This document shows, piece by piece, positions 43,099 through 53,036 of a stretch of DNA of 64,000 nt. The number at the start of each line of letters is the position of its first letter. Position 1 is the stretch's first letter. Where the stretch lies: assembly GCF_018598225.1 (NCBI RefSeq), contig NZ_JAHESF010000014.1, positions 1 to 64,000 of the forward strand, written 5' to 3'. The stretch comes from Chryseosolibacter histidinae (GTDB taxonomy: Bacteria; Bacteroidota; Bacteroidia; Cytophagales; Cyclobacteriaceae). The translations under genes were made by a program, and so were the position numbers. The notes under the pieces were generated by a model. The model worked only from the letters and a program-made list of their open reading frames with translations. It made no database searches and had not been told where the DNA came from.

Positions 43099-46000
43099 AT
43101 GTATCTCAACTGTCATACCGGCTTCAGTTTCAAATACGGGACGTTACCCGTGGGGAAACTTTTTGAAGAAGCAAAACGCTGCGGCGTAACGAAGCTAGTG
43201 CTCACTGAAATAAACAATACCGCTTCCTATATGGAAATGCTGCGGATATGCGCAAAAAACGCACCCAGTGAGAATGGCCTCACCAAATTCGGGGAGGAAG
43301 CTCATGCGTTGGAGATTGCCGTGGGTATTGAGTTCAGGAGAGACCATGAGCTGCTTTACATCATCATCGCCAAAAACAACGAGGGGTTTGAAAAACTGAA
43401 CCGGTTCCTGTCATACTGCAACCGGGAAGAAAAAAACTTCCCTTTGCGGGCGCCGAAGATCGACGATACCTTCGTGATCTATCCCCTGGGAAAAATTGAT
43501 CCTGAACAGCTCGGCAGCCATGAATACATCGGCGTTCGCAGACATCAGCTAAACCAGTATGCCATTCACCGCTCGCAGCAAGACACGGCCAACAAATTTG
43601 TGATCCTTCATCCTGTCACTTTTCTTCCGCCAGAAGAAAAAAAAGGCAAGCCGGTGAACAAAGACTTCAATGCACACCGGCTGCTGCGCGCCATCGCCAA
43701 CAATACGCTGCTCAGCAAATTGCCGGAACATCAACAGGCTCACCGCGATGAGTTCATGATTCCCGAAGACGAGCTCGTTCAATACTTCGAAGGTTATCCT
43801 GAATTGCTTGCTAATACTAAATCTTTACTCGAACAATGTTCCATCGCGTGTAAGCAGGGTGAGGATAAGAACAAAAAGTTCATTAAAGGAAGCAAGGAGA
43901 AGGACCTGGAATTCCTGCGGGAAGAAACATTGAAAGGATACCGGAAGATCTTCGGAGACAACGACATTATATGGCATGAGCGTATTGAAAAGGAGCTAGC
44001 CGTGATCGAACGAAAATCATTCACCGCATATTACCTCATCACCTACGACCTCATCACTTATGCCAAACAAAACGGCTTCGAGTTTGTGGGCCGGGGCAGC
44101 GGTGCCAACAGTACAGTAGCCTACTGCCTGGGTATTACCAACGTTAACCCTATTGAGCTGAACCTGTATTTTGAACGGTTCCTGAACGAGGAGCGGGTTA
44201 CACCACCTGACTTCGACATCGATTTTTCATGGGACAACCGTGATGCCATTTACGACTACATTTTCCGTACGTATGACTATGACCACGTTTGCCTGCTGGG
44301 CACTCATGTAACGTACCAGAGCCGGTCCATTGTACGTGAGCTGGCTAAGGTTTTCGGTCTGCCGAAAGAAGAGATCGATGAGCTCGTTGACGATCCGGGC
44401 AGGTATGGCGCGCGTGACCACATTACGGAAATGGTTATCAACTACGCCAAATACATCATCGCAAAAGAATTGCCGGCCAATCTCTCCATTCATGCGGGCG
44501 GCGTTCTTATCACCGAAAAACCGATCTATGCTTATACGGCTACGGATCTTCCACCGAAGGGGTATCCCGTTTCACATTTCGAGATGCACAGTGCGGAGGA
44601 TTTCGGGATCTACAAGTTTGACATCCTCAGCCAGCGCGGCCTGGGTCACATCAAAGAGACCGTGAAACACGTCAAACGCAACAAGGGGATCGACGTGGAT
44701 GTGAACCGGTTCGATGATTTTAAAAAAGATGAAAAGATCAAAGCGCTTCTGCGGGGCAGCAGTGCTATCGGATGTTTTTATGTTGAATCCCCGGCCATGC
44801 GCATGCTGCTGGGCAAGCTCCGGTGTGACGATTACCTCACGCTTGTAGCGGCGAGCTCGATCATCAGGCCGGGCGTGGCCAGCTCGGGAATGATGCGTTC
44901 GTATATTGAGCGGTATCACGCCGTACGCAACGGAAAACCTTACAAGGCCATTCATGAAAAAATGGATGAGCTCATGAAAGAGACCTACGGCGTGATGGTC
45001 TACCAGGAAGATGTGATCAAGGTGGCGCACGAGTTCGCCGGCATCACACTCACAGAAGCTGACGTGCTGCGCAGGGGGATGTCGGGTAAGTACCGTTCGC
45101 GGGAAGAGTTTCAGCGTGTGAAGGCTCGCTTCTTCGAGGAATGCCGGAAGCGTGGATACGAACAACACGTTATTGACAGGGTGTGGTACGAGATCGAAAG
45201 CTTCTCAGGTTACTCTTTTGCCAAGGGCCACTCCGCAAGCTATGCCGTTGAAAGTTACCAAAGCCTTTTTCTAAAGGCGCATTATCCCCTGGAATTTATG
45301 GTGGGCGTGATCAACAACTTCGGTGGGTTTTACAAAACCGAGTTTTATTTTCATGAAGCGCGGATGAACGGTGGGCGGATTGAAGCCCCTTGTGTGAATA
45401 ACAGTGAACATCTCACCACCATTTACGGCGACCGCATATACATAGGTTTTATCCACATCAAAAGCCTGGAGGCAAAGGTCGCGAGCACCATAGGCGTCGA
45501 GCGTGAAAAAAACGGTCCCTACAAAAGCCTGGATAATTTTCTCCACAGAACTGTTATCACCCTGGAGCAACTGCGCATTCTCATCCGCATCGGGGCATTC
45601 CGCTTCACAGGAAAAAGCAAACAACGTCTCTTGTGGGAAGCCCTGCTTTTTTTCAGCAACATGAAATCCCGGAACAGAGCCGAAGAACTTTTCGAAACAG
45701 AGCCGCGTGAATATCCACTGCCCACCCTTACCCGAAACGAGATGGAAGACGCGTTTGACGAGCTGGAACTGCTCGGGTTTCCGCTCTGCGATCCTTTTAA
45801 ACTTCTGGCTACTTCCGACCGCGGCAACACCATCGCCAGGGAGCTGATGCATAAGGTGGGAAAACAGGTACACATCATCGGATACGTTGTTACCACAAAA
45901 GATGCGCGTACAAAAAGCAATGAAGCCATGCACTTCGGTACCTTCTTCGATCGCAACGGAGAAGTATTTGACACGGTTCATTTCCCTCAGGTCGCCAGCC

Positions 46001-46191
46001 GATATCCTTTCAGGGGCAGGGGTTTTTATATGATCCGGGGAAAAGTGACGGAAGATTTTGGCGTGGCTACGATCGAAGTAAGCTTTATGGAAAAGCTTCC
46101 GATGATCCATAAACGCGCCGAAGAATTCATGCGGGAGTCCGCCCCGTACAATGGGCCAGCGGCTGTATCCGGACATCCAACGCGTGACTAA
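43099..46191 (+). CDS. DnaE-like DNA polymerase III alpha subunit, error-prone type
   Basis: The 1030-aa product is shorter than replicative DnaE (about 1160 aa or more). The PHP domain starts LNCHTGFSFKYG, where the usual first metal-binding H is N. The polymerase core has PPDFDIDFSWDNRDAIYDYI, GRGSGANSTVAYCLG and FAKGHSASYAVESYQSLFLK. Bacteroidota often pair such a polymerase with DNA polymerase IV and an S24 repressor in an SOS mutagenesis cassette. It is 18 bp downstream of recQ. Confidence 0.9.
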   Translation: MYLNCHTGFSFKYGTLPVGKLFEEAKRCGVTKLVLTEINNTASYMEMLRICAKNAPSENGLTKFGEEAHALEIAVGIEFRRDHELLYIIIAKNNEGFEKLNRFLSYCNREEKNFPLRAPKIDDTFVIYPLGKIDPEQLGSHEYIGVRRHQLNQYAIHRSQQDTANKFVILHPVTFLPPEEKKGKPVNKDFNAHRLLRAIANNTLLSKLPEHQQAHRDEFMIPEDELVQYFEGYPELLANTKSLLEQCSIACKQGEDKNKKFIKGSKEKDLEFLREETLKGYRKIFGDNDIIWHERIEKELAVIERKSFTAYYLITYDLITYAKQNGFEFVGRGSGANSTVAYCLGITNVNPIELNLYFERFLNEERVTPPDFDIDFSWDNRDAIYDYIFRTYDYDHVCLLGTHVTYQSRSIVRELAKVFGLPKEEIDELVDDPGRYGARDHITEMVINYAKYIIAKELPANLSIHAGGVLITEKPIYAYTATDLPPKGYPVSHFEMHSAEDFGIYKFDILSQRGLGHIKETVKHVKRNKGIDVDVNRFDDFKKDEKIKALLRGSSAIGCFYVESPAMRMLLGKLRCDDYLTLVAASSIIRPGVASSGMMRSYIERYHAVRNGKPYKAIHEKMDELMKETYGVMVYQEDVIKVAHEFAGITLTEADVLRRGMSGKYRSREEFQRVKARFFEECRKRGYEQHVIDRVWYEIESFSGYSFAKGHSASYAVESYQSLFLKAHYPLEFMVGVINNFGGFYKTEFYFHEARMNGGRIEAPCVNNSEHLTTIYGDRIYIGFIHIKSLEAKVASTIGVEREKNGPYKSLDNFLHRTVITLEQLRILIRIGAFRFTGKSKQRLLWEALLFFSNMKSRNRAEELFETEPREYPLPTLTRNEMEDAFDELELLGFPLCDPFKLLATSDRGNTIARELMHKVGKQVHIIGYVVTTKDARTKSNEAMHFGTFFDRNGEVFDTVHFPQVASRYPFRGRGFYMIRGKVTEDFGVATIEVSFMEKLPMIHKRAEEFMRESAPYNGPAAVSGHPTRD

Positions 46192-46268
46192 CAGCCGGGC
46201 ATAACATTTTTAGCGAGCATGTCTGCTTTCCATACAAGTTGGTTAAGGAGGAGTTAAACGGGTAAGAT

Positions 46269-47039
46269 ATGATAAGCATCATCATTCCAGTATGCAATGA
46301 AGAGAAGACAATCCGCAACACCATCGATTATCTCTATGCGCATACACCTTACAAAAGATTACTGAAAGAAGTGATTGTGGTGGACGGGGGCAGCACAGAC
46401 AAAACTGTAGCCGAAGCCGAAAAAACGGGCGCCACCGTCATGTTCTCCCCTCGCAAGGGACGGGCAGCACAGCTCAACTATGGTGCGGAACAGGCTTCGG
46501 GCAAGATCCTGTACTTTCTTCAGGCCAACGCACTTCCTCCCGAGGGTTTTATCAGCGAAATCGCGAAAGCATTCTCCAAAGGTTACGCCTGTGGAACATT
46601 TCCCATGAAATTCAATTACAGGCATTGGCTATTGAACATGTTGTGCTGGTATGCCAACAAAGCATCTTCACCGGTATGCCTGAGCGACCAGGGCTTCTTT
46701 GTTACAAAAGAGCTTTTCGAAAAAACCGGCGGCATGCGGGAAGATCACCTGGTAATGGCTAACCAGGAGATGATCCAACGCCTTAAACGTTATACAAATT
46801 TTGCGCTCATGAAAGGCAACATTACCTGTGCCGCTACCCGGTATCTGCGTTCGGGCATCTTGCGTACGGAAGCCATTCATACGCTGGTGTTTCTGATGCA
46901 TCGCATGGGCTATCCGCAAAACAAGCTCACCCGTCTTTACCGGAGATTCCTGCGTTGGAATATCGGGCCGAAGCCGGAACCGACCGTAACGCAACAACCC
47001 CTGCCTGTGGAGAAAGAGCTCACGATCGCATCACAATAG
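46269..47039 (+). CDS. Family 2 glycosyltransferase (TIGR04283-like)
   Basis: The 256-aa product has a GT-A N-terminal half: IIPVCNEEKTIRNTIDYLYA and VVDGGSTDKT. At the position where the family normally has the metal-binding DxD (often FLHADT), this protein reads FLQANALPP, so the acidic pair is missing. The downstream acceptor region (GMREDHLVMANQEMIQRLKR) looks normal. It may work with altered chemistry or be a sugar-binding relic. Confidence 0.8.
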   Translation: MISIIIPVCNEEKTIRNTIDYLYAHTPYKRLLKEVIVVDGGSTDKTVAEAEKTGATVMFSPRKGRAAQLNYGAEQASGKILYFLQANALPPEGFISEIAKAFSKGYACGTFPMKFNYRHWLLNMLCWYANKASSPVCLSDQGFFVTKELFEKTGGMREDHLVMANQEMIQRLKRYTNFALMKGNITCAATRYLRSGILRTEAIHTLVFLMHRMGYPQNKLTRLYRRFLRWNIGPKPEPTVTQQPLPVEKELTIASQ

Positions 47040-47375
47040 CTTTTTGTACGCCGCTTCATCGAAGCCAAGGGCTAATACTTTATTATCTTTTTCGATCAGT
47101 GGTCTTTTGATCACGCTGGTTTTTTCCATCATCAATGCGATGGCTGCGGCCTCATTCGTGACTTTCGCCCGCATGGACTCATCCAGCTGGCGCCAGGTAG
47201 TACCTCTTGTATTCACGAGACTCTCCCACCCCACCTGCTTGCTCCACTGTTTCAGCTTGGCTTCCGAAATACCCTTAGTCTTGTAATCGTGAAACTCGAT
47301 CTCAACGGCATTCTTTTCCAGCCAGTCAAGGGCACTTTTCACAGTGTTGCAGTTCTTGATCCCGTAAACGGTCAT
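47031..47375 (-). CDS. ArsC/Spx family reductase-like protein (YffB type)
   Basis: The 114-aa product has a thioredoxin-like fold start (MTVYGIKNCNTVKSALDWLE) with one Cys (C9) and R in IKRPLIE. The YffB subgroup uses a single Cys and is glutathione-linked rather than a true arsenate reductase. Its 3' end overlaps that of the GT2 gene by 9 bp. Confidence 0.8.
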   Translation of the reverse strand: MTVYGIKNCNTVKSALDWLEKNAVEIEFHDYKTKGISEAKLKQWSKQVGWESLVNTRGTTWRQLDESMRAKVTNEAAAIALMMEKTSVIKRPLIEKDNKVLALGFDEAAYKKLL

Positions 47376-47411
47376 GTGTTGTTGGTTTGATTAGATCTTT
47401 GGTGAATTGTG

Positions 47412-47460
47412 TTCTATTCAGTTCATGGTTCATGGTCTATGGCCCACAGTCCATGGAATC
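47412..47460. repeat. Self-similar intergenic repeat (ccatggacc family)
   Basis: tcatggttcatggtctatgg followed by cagtccatggaat belongs to the same family as 23364-23432. Confidence 0.5.
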
Positions 47461-47467
47461 CCCATGC

Positions 47468-48478
47468 TCAAAAACTATTCTTCAATTCGAAGGCTTTCGT
47501 CAGTCTGCGGATCAGCCGGGTAGATTCATCGAAGTCCAGCGTCTGCTGCCCATCGGAAGCTGCCTCTTCCGGCTTCTGGTGTGTTTCGTAAATGATCCCG
47601 TCGGCTCCAGCCATCACCGCAGCCAGGGCAACGGGTTCCACAAACTCACGAATACCGATGCCATGCGATGGGTCTGCAATCACAGGCAAGTGTGTTTTTT
47701 CTTTCAGGATGGGAATGGCGTTCACATCCATGGTATTTCGGCTCGCCTTTTCGTAGGTGCGGATACCCCGTTCACACAACATCAGTTTTTCATTGCCCGC
47801 AGAAAAAACATATTCTGCCGAATACAACAGCTCTTCTATGGTACCGGAAATACCACGTTTGATCATCACCGGCTTGTCTACCTTACCGAGCTCGTCCAGC
47901 AAATTGAAGTTCTGTGTATTTCGCGCACCAACCTGGAAGATATCCACATAGTCGTACATGGCTTCGATCTGGCTTACCTGCATCACTTCGCTGATGATCT
48001 TGATACCTGCTTCGCGTGCCAGCGTATACCACATTTTTAAACCTTCCACACCCAGCCCCCTAAAGGCATAAGGTGAACTTCGCGGCTTGAATACGCCACC
48101 CCGCATGATACGCACATTGTTCTGCCTAAGGTGATCCATCGTAAGCCTGACCTGTTGCTCGTTCTCGATGGAACAGGGGCCTGCCATGATCGACAAACTG
48201 CCATTACCGATCACCACACCGTCACCCAGTTCCACCTGTGTTCTTCCCACTTTCCACTTTCTTGACACCAGCTTGTAATCGTCCGATACCCGGTGAATAT
48301 CAACAATGCCGGGCATATGACCGAGCTGACGGATGTCAAACTCCTTTTTACCGATGCCTACCAGGTACCTGCTCTTGTGTGTGGTCACCTCTGTTGTCTT
48401 GTATTCGAGGCTTTTGATCTTTGCCACGATGGCTTCTTTTTCGGAGGCCGTTACTTCGGGTGCAAGCTGTATGATCAT
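47468..48478 (-). CDS. aroF: 3-deoxy-7-phosphoheptulonate synthase (type I beta)
   Basis: The 336-aa product has an N-terminal ferredoxin-like regulatory domain (residues 1-68, VTASEKEAIVAKIKSLEYKT), then the synthase barrel: SIMAGPCSIEN, KPRSSPYAFRGLGVEGL, MIKRGISGT and PVIADPSHGIG. It condenses PEP with erythrose-4-phosphate at the head of the aromatic pathway. It starts immediately next to the trpA stop, so the operon also feeds chorismate supply. Confidence 0.93.
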   Translation of the reverse strand: MIIQLAPEVTASEKEAIVAKIKSLEYKTTEVTTHKSRYLVGIGKKEFDIRQLGHMPGIVDIHRVSDDYKLVSRKWKVGRTQVELGDGVVIGNGSLSIMAGPCSIENEQQVRLTMDHLRQNNVRIMRGGVFKPRSSPYAFRGLGVEGLKMWYTLAREAGIKIISEVMQVSQIEAMYDYVDIFQVGARNTQNFNLLDELGKVDKPVMIKRGISGTIEELLYSAEYVFSAGNEKLMLCERGIRTYEKASRNTMDVNAIPILKEKTHLPVIADPSHGIGIREFVEPVALAAVMAGADGIIYETHQKPEEAASDGQQTLDFDESTRLIRRLTKAFELKNSF

Positions 48479-49258
48479 CTAGTTTCCTTTTAAATTTTTC
48501 ACGAACACTTCGATATCTTTCTTCTGATCTTTCGACTCTTTGAGCAGGTTGATGAACGCGCTGCCCACGATCGCTCCCGCTCCATAGGTTGAAGCTTTCG
48601 AAAAAGTGGAACGATCCGAGATGCCGAAACCGATGAGGAACGGATTATTCAGCTGCATGCCCTGAAGACGCCGGAAGTAATCCACCTGCTCTGAAGTGAA
48701 ATCGCCTTTTGCGCCTGTAGTGCTCGACGCAGACACGGCATAGATGAACCCGTCACTCACAGCGTCGATCCGGCGAATACGGTCTTCTGACGTGGTGGGA
48801 GAAATAAGAAAAGTGTTACAAAGATTTGCAGCCCGAAACAGGTCTTTGTACTGCTCCTCGTATTCATACAACGGCATGTCTGGAATGATCAAACCATCCA
48901 CACCGGCAAGCGCGGCATCTTTCACAAATTCTTTCACGCCATACTGCATCACAGGATTCAGGTATCCCATAAGAATGATCGGAACCTTCGCCTGCTTCCG
49001 GATCTCCTTTACCTGCTCGATCAGCAATCGCAGGTTCATACCATTGTCAAGGGCTGTTTTATTGCTTTGCTGGATCGTAGGGCCATCTGCCACCGGGTCG
49101 GAGAATGGGATGCCTATTTCAATAATATCGGCGCCAGCCTTCTCCAGGTTCAGGGCGATGGGAACAGTGTCGTTCAGGGAGGGGAACCCAGCAGTATAGA
49201 AAACTGAAAGGACCTCCCCTTTTTTGCTTCTGAACAAATCGGTAATTCTGTTTTTCAT
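48479..49258 (-). CDS. trpA: Tryptophan synthase alpha chain
   Basis: The 259-aa TIM barrel has catalytic Glu in IIEIGIPFSDPVADGPTIQ with the nearby Asp. PILMGYLNPVMQYG and GFGISDR follow. It cleaves indole-glycerol phosphate to indole, passed to TrpB. It is the last trp gene before aroF. Confidence 0.95.
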   Translation of the reverse strand: MKNRITDLFRSKKGEVLSVFYTAGFPSLNDTVPIALNLEKAGADIIEIGIPFSDPVADGPTIQQSNKTALDNGMNLRLLIEQVKEIRKQAKVPIILMGYLNPVMQYGVKEFVKDAALAGVDGLIIPDMPLYEYEEQYKDLFRAANLCNTFLISPTTSEDRIRRIDAVSDGFIYAVSASSTTGAKGDFTSEQVDYFRRLQGMQLNNPFLIGFGISDRSTFSKASTYGAGAIVGSAFINLLKESKDQKKDIEVFVKNLKGN

Positions 49259-49298
49259 GATCCTGCTTTAGTAATTTCTGTGTTTAATCAAAGAATCT

Positions 49299-49330
49299 TT
49301 AAGGTACGAGATACGAGGTACGAAGTACAT
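49299..49330. repeat. Self-similar intergenic repeat (tacgaggtacga family)
   Basis: aaggtacgagatacgaggta then cgaagtaca lies between trpB and trpA and is related to 32803-32843 and 53637-53655. Confidence 0.5.
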
Positions 49331-49343
49331 AAATACACGTGCG

Positions 49344-50525
49344 TCAATATTTTCCCCAGCGGATGTAGGTCTCGAGATCCTTGTCTCCTCTGCCTGAGAG
49401 GTTGATGATCACCACGTCATCGGCATCAAACTCGAACTGAGACAACACGGCAACGGCATGGGCAGACTCGATTGCCGGGATAATACCTTCAAGCCTGCTC
49501 AGCGCTATGCCTGCATTCATCGCCTCGTCGTCCGTAGCGCTCACGAACTTTACGCGCCCTACGTCAAAGAGGTGCGCGTGGATCGGGCCGATACCCGGGT
49601 AATCAAGACCGGCGGAGATCGAATATGGCTCTATTACCTGACCATCGTCCGTCTGCATGAGTAAGGTTTTGCTGCCATGCAATACGCCCGGTTTACCCAA
49701 GGCGGTGGTCGCTGCGGATTCACCGGAATCGACACCCTTTCCGGCAGCTTCCACGGCTACAAGATTCACATGCTCGTCTTCAAGAAAATGATAAAATGCT
49801 CCCGCTGCATTGCTGCCGCCACCAACACAAGCGAATACGTAGTCGGGAAACGGATTTCCCTGCGCTTCTGTGAGCTGTTTTTTGATCTCGTCGCTGATCA
49901 CGGACTGAAACCGCGCTACCATGTCTGGGTAAGGATGTGGCCCCACCACCGAACCGATGATGTAGTGTGTATCAGTAGGATGATTGATCCAGTGGCGCAT
50001 AGCCTCGTTGGTGGCATCCTTCAGGGTCATGTTACCGCTTACGGCAGGCACCACCGTCGCCCCCAGAATACGCATACGCTCAACGTTAGGACGCTGACGC
50101 TCCATATCCACTTTCCCCATGTACACCACACACTCCATGCCCATCAGAGCACATACCGTGGCCGTGGCAACACCGTGCTGACCGGCGCCGGTTTCCGCGA
50201 TGATCTTTTGCTTGCCCAGTTGCTTAGCCAGCAGGATCTGCCCAATGGTATTGTTCACCTTGTGCGCCCCGGTATGACAAAGGTCTTCGCGCTTCAGGTA
50301 TATCTGAGCCTTGTATTTTTCGGATAATCGCTTTGCATAGTACAATGGTGTGGGGCGGCCTACGTAGTCTTTCAGGAGACCATGAAACTCTTTTTGAAAT
50401 TCCTCGCCCTGGATTATCCGCAGATAATTATTTCTAAGCTCCTCCACATTCGGATACAACATTTCGGGGATATAGGCCCCTCCAAATTTTCCGTAGTAAC
50501 CTCGCGCGTCGACCGTATAGTTCAT
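49344..50525 (-). CDS. trpB: Tryptophan synthase beta chain
   Basis: The 393-aa product has the PLP lysine in [13 protein letters not shown] and the glycine-rich [13 protein letters not shown] phosphate site. [10 protein letters not shown] and [11 protein letters not shown] lie near the end. It condenses indole with serine. Confidence 0.95.
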   Translation of the reverse strand: MNYTVDARGYYGKFGGAYIPEMLYPNVEELRNNYLRIIQGEEFQKEFHGLLKDYVGRPTPLYYAKRLSEKYKAQIYLKREDLCHTGAHKVNNTIGQILLAKQLGKQKIIAETGAGQHGVATATVCALMGMECVVYMGKVDMERQRPNVERMRILGATVVPAVSGNMTLKDATNEAMRHWINHPTDTHYIIGSVVGPHPYPDMVARFQSVISDEIKKQLTEAQGNPFPDYVFACVGGGSNAAGAFYHFLEDEHVNLVAVEAAGKGVDSGESAATTALGKPGVLHGSKTLLMQTDDGQVIEPYSISAGLDYPGIGPIHAHLFDVGRVKFVSATDDEAMNAGIALSRLEGIIPAIESAHAVAVLSQFEFDADDVVIINLSGRGDKDLETYIRWGKY

Positions 50526-50543
50526 AGTTTAAGAATTTAGAAT

Positions 50544-51167
50544 TTAGGAGATAGAATTTAGAACATGAATGATGGTACCGATCTTTTGCGTATCCTTCAT
50601 TGCAGGGCTTTCTTCCACGCCGCTATTGATATCTATGGCGTGGATGTTCATTCCTTTGAGCGCTTGAATAGCTTCCACATTATCAGGACCTATACCACCG
50701 CTGAGAAAAAAGGGCACTTTCTGATTGTATTGTTCCAGCACCTTCCAGTCAAAAGCGGTGGCGTTTCCGCCGTAATATTTTCCTTTTGTATCGAACAGAA
50801 AAAAATCTGCTACTTCTTCGTAAGGCCGGGTCTGGTTAAAATCAAAATCGTCGTCTACAGAAAACACCTTGATCACGCCAACACCCTCCTGGCGAAGGGC
50901 TTTGCACTGTGCAACGGTCTCACCTCCATGCAGCTGAACATATTTCAACGCATAGCGATCAACTTTTTCCATGATCAGGGATACCGGATCGTTCACAAAA
51001 ACCCCTACCCTGCTGATCGACGATGGAAGCGCGGGGACCTTGAAATCGTCTCCCACATACCGGGGCGATCTCGGATAAAAAATAAAGCCCATGTACTGCG
51101 GATGCAGCGCCGCTACCGCGAGAATATTCTTCTCGTCCCGCATACCACAGATCTTAAGCTTCATCAT
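50544..51167 (-). CDS. trpF: Phosphoribosylanthranilate isomerase
   Basis: The 207-aa product starts KLKICGMRDEKNI with the general-base Cys in KICG, then VQLHGGET and LSGGIGPDNV. It converts PRA to CdRP. It is separated by 6 bp from trpC. Confidence 0.92.
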   Translation of the reverse strand: MMKLKICGMRDEKNILAVAALHPQYMGFIFYPRSPRYVGDDFKVPALPSSISRVGVFVNDPVSLIMEKVDRYALKYVQLHGGETVAQCKALRQEGVGVIKVFSVDDDFDFNQTRPYEEVADFFLFDTKGKYYGGNATAFDWKVLEQYNQKVPFFLSGGIGPDNVEAIQALKGMNIHAIDINSGVEESPAMKDTQKIGTIIHVLNSIS

Positions 51168-51173
51168 ACGATC

Positions 51174-51986
51174 TTAAACTTTCTGTTTTTTATTCTCCAG
51201 CTTCCGCAGCTCGTCCATAAATATCTTGGCTTCTTCTTCGGGCCTGCTGTGCTTCATAAAGTTCTCACCGATCAGAAAACCTTCGTAGCCGAACTTCTTT
51301 AACTCAACGATGGCCGCAGGAGAAGAGATCCCGCTTTCAGATACTGCGGCAACTTCTTTGGGGATGAGTGCCGACAGCCGTTTCGATACTTCGATGCTCA
51401 CTTCAAAAGTTTTCAGGTTACGGTTATTGACACCGATAAGGTCTGCTCCGGAATCAAGATGCTTTTTTAACTCGTCTTCGTCATGCACCTCCAGCAACAC
51501 TTCCAGCCCCAGGCTATGAGCAAAGGTTGTCAGCGATTTGGTCACTTTAGGTTCCAGCACAGCGGCAATGAGCAGGATAACATCAGCACCTATGGATTTC
51601 GCTTCAATGATCTGGTATTCATCGATGGTGAAATCCTTTCGCAACACAGGGCAAAAGTTATATTTCCGCACCACCTTCAGGTCTTCGTTGCTGCCGCCGA
51701 AAAACTTTTTGTCGGTGAGCACAGAAAGCGCGGAAGCACCGGCCTGCATGTAACCGATCGTGGTACGTTCAACAGACGCGTGGGCATTGATCACTCCCTT
51801 CGAAGGCGACTTGCGCTTGAACTCGGCGATGATGCCGGTCTTATCTTCACGCCTGACATATTTTTTCAGCGAAACTGTAGGAGAAGAAAAGTAGATGCTC
51901 TGCTCCAGCAGCTTCACAGGGTAAAGACTTTTCGCTTCACTTACTTCCTTCTGTTTGTGCGCTATGATCTCGTCCAGGATATTCAT
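51174..51986 (-). CDS. trpC: Indole-3-glycerol phosphate synthase
   Basis: The 270-aa product (start at 51986, MNILDEIIAHK; the frame is open to 52004) has IIAEFKRKSPSKG, VLTDKKFFGGS, LRKDFTIDEYQI and GVNNRNLKTF. It forms the indole ring from CdRP. Confidence 0.93.
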   Translation of the reverse strand: MNILDEIIAHKQKEVSEAKSLYPVKLLEQSIYFSSPTVSLKKYVRREDKTGIIAEFKRKSPSKGVINAHASVERTTIGYMQAGASALSVLTDKKFFGGSNEDLKVVRKYNFCPVLRKDFTIDEYQIIEAKSIGADVILLIAAVLEPKVTKSLTTFAHSLGLEVLLEVHDEDELKKHLDSGADLIGVNNRNLKTFEVSIEVSKRLSALIPKEVAAVSESGISSPAAIVELKKFGYEGFLIGENFMKHSRPEEEAKIFMDELRKLENKKQKV

Positions 51987-52004
51987 GTTGTATATTGGTA
52001 TCAA

Positions 52005-52994
52005 TTATTGTTCTTCGATCAGCTTCTTAAAAGCGTTCAGTGCTTTGCCTGAGATCAGGGCCTCACGTGCCTTGACAACCGCCGCGCCCAGTCCATCTTT
52101 CCTGTTGGCGGCATAAAGCGCCATGGCTGCGTTGGCTGTCACTGCACTGTTCTGCGCTTCGGTTCCTTTACCTTCGAGTACGCTCATAAAGATCTTCGCG
52201 GATTCTTCTACCGATTGACCTCCGCGGATATCGTCGTACTTCAGGTTCGGCAAGCCGAAATCCGCGGGCTCGATGATCTTTTCGCCATCGTTGTGAAAGA
52301 ACTTGACAGGTCCAGTCAGTGAAACCTCATCATACCCGTCGATGGAATGGAGGATGAGAAAATCCTTCGAAGTGTTCTGATACAGATAACCGTATTGTCG
52401 TGCCAATTCCAGGCTGAAGACACCAACAAGCTGCCGCTTGGGAAAGGCAGGGTTCACCATGGGGCCTAGCATGTTAAAGAAAGTTTTTACCCCCAGGTCT
52501 TTCCGGATCGGCGCCACGTTCTTCATGGCCGGATGGAACAGCGGCGCGTGCATGAAGCAGATGTTGGCTCGGTCGAGGCTGCGCTTCAGGGCGTCGATAT
52601 CGTTAGTAAACTTATAGCCAAAATGCTCCAGCACATTCGAAGAGCCGCACGCTGACGATACTCCATAGTTGCCGTGCTTGGCTACCGGTTGCCCTGCGGC
52701 AGCGACTACAAACGACGAGAGTGTGGAAATGTTAAATGTATTCTTCCCGTCACCGCCAGTGCCGCACACATCCATTACGGGCTGATCGAATTCCGCGCGA
52801 ACGCAAAGCTCAAGCATAGCATCCCTGAACCCCTGGAGTTCCTCCACGGTGATACTCCTCATCATATAAACAGTCATGAAGGCTGTTGTCTGACTGGGAT
52901 TATATTTTCCCGACGCAAGGTCTACCAGCACCTGGCGTGCCGTATCCTTGGTCAGTGACTTGTGGTCGATAAGCTCGTTCAATATGGTTTTCAT
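52005..52994 (-). CDS. trpD: Anthranilate phosphoribosyltransferase
   Basis: The 329-aa product has the PRPP motif DVCGTGGDGKNTFNIST, KHGNYGVSS with SACGSSNVLEHFG, and FNMLGPMVNP. It adds PRPP to anthranilate. Confidence 0.95.
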   Translation of the reverse strand: MKTILNELIDHKSLTKDTARQVLVDLASGKYNPSQTTAFMTVYMMRSITVEELQGFRDAMLELCVRAEFDQPVMDVCGTGGDGKNTFNISTLSSFVVAAAGQPVAKHGNYGVSSACGSSNVLEHFGYKFTNDIDALKRSLDRANICFMHAPLFHPAMKNVAPIRKDLGVKTFFNMLGPMVNPAFPKRQLVGVFSLELARQYGYLYQNTSKDFLILHSIDGYDEVSLTGPVKFFHNDGEKIIEPADFGLPNLKYDDIRGGQSVEESAKIFMSVLEGKGTEAQNSAVTANAAMALYAANRKDGLGAAVVKAREALISGKALNAFKKLIEEQ

Positions 52995-53036
52995 AACTCG
53001 TTGTTGCGTTTGCTGATACTTACTACATCCTGATAT

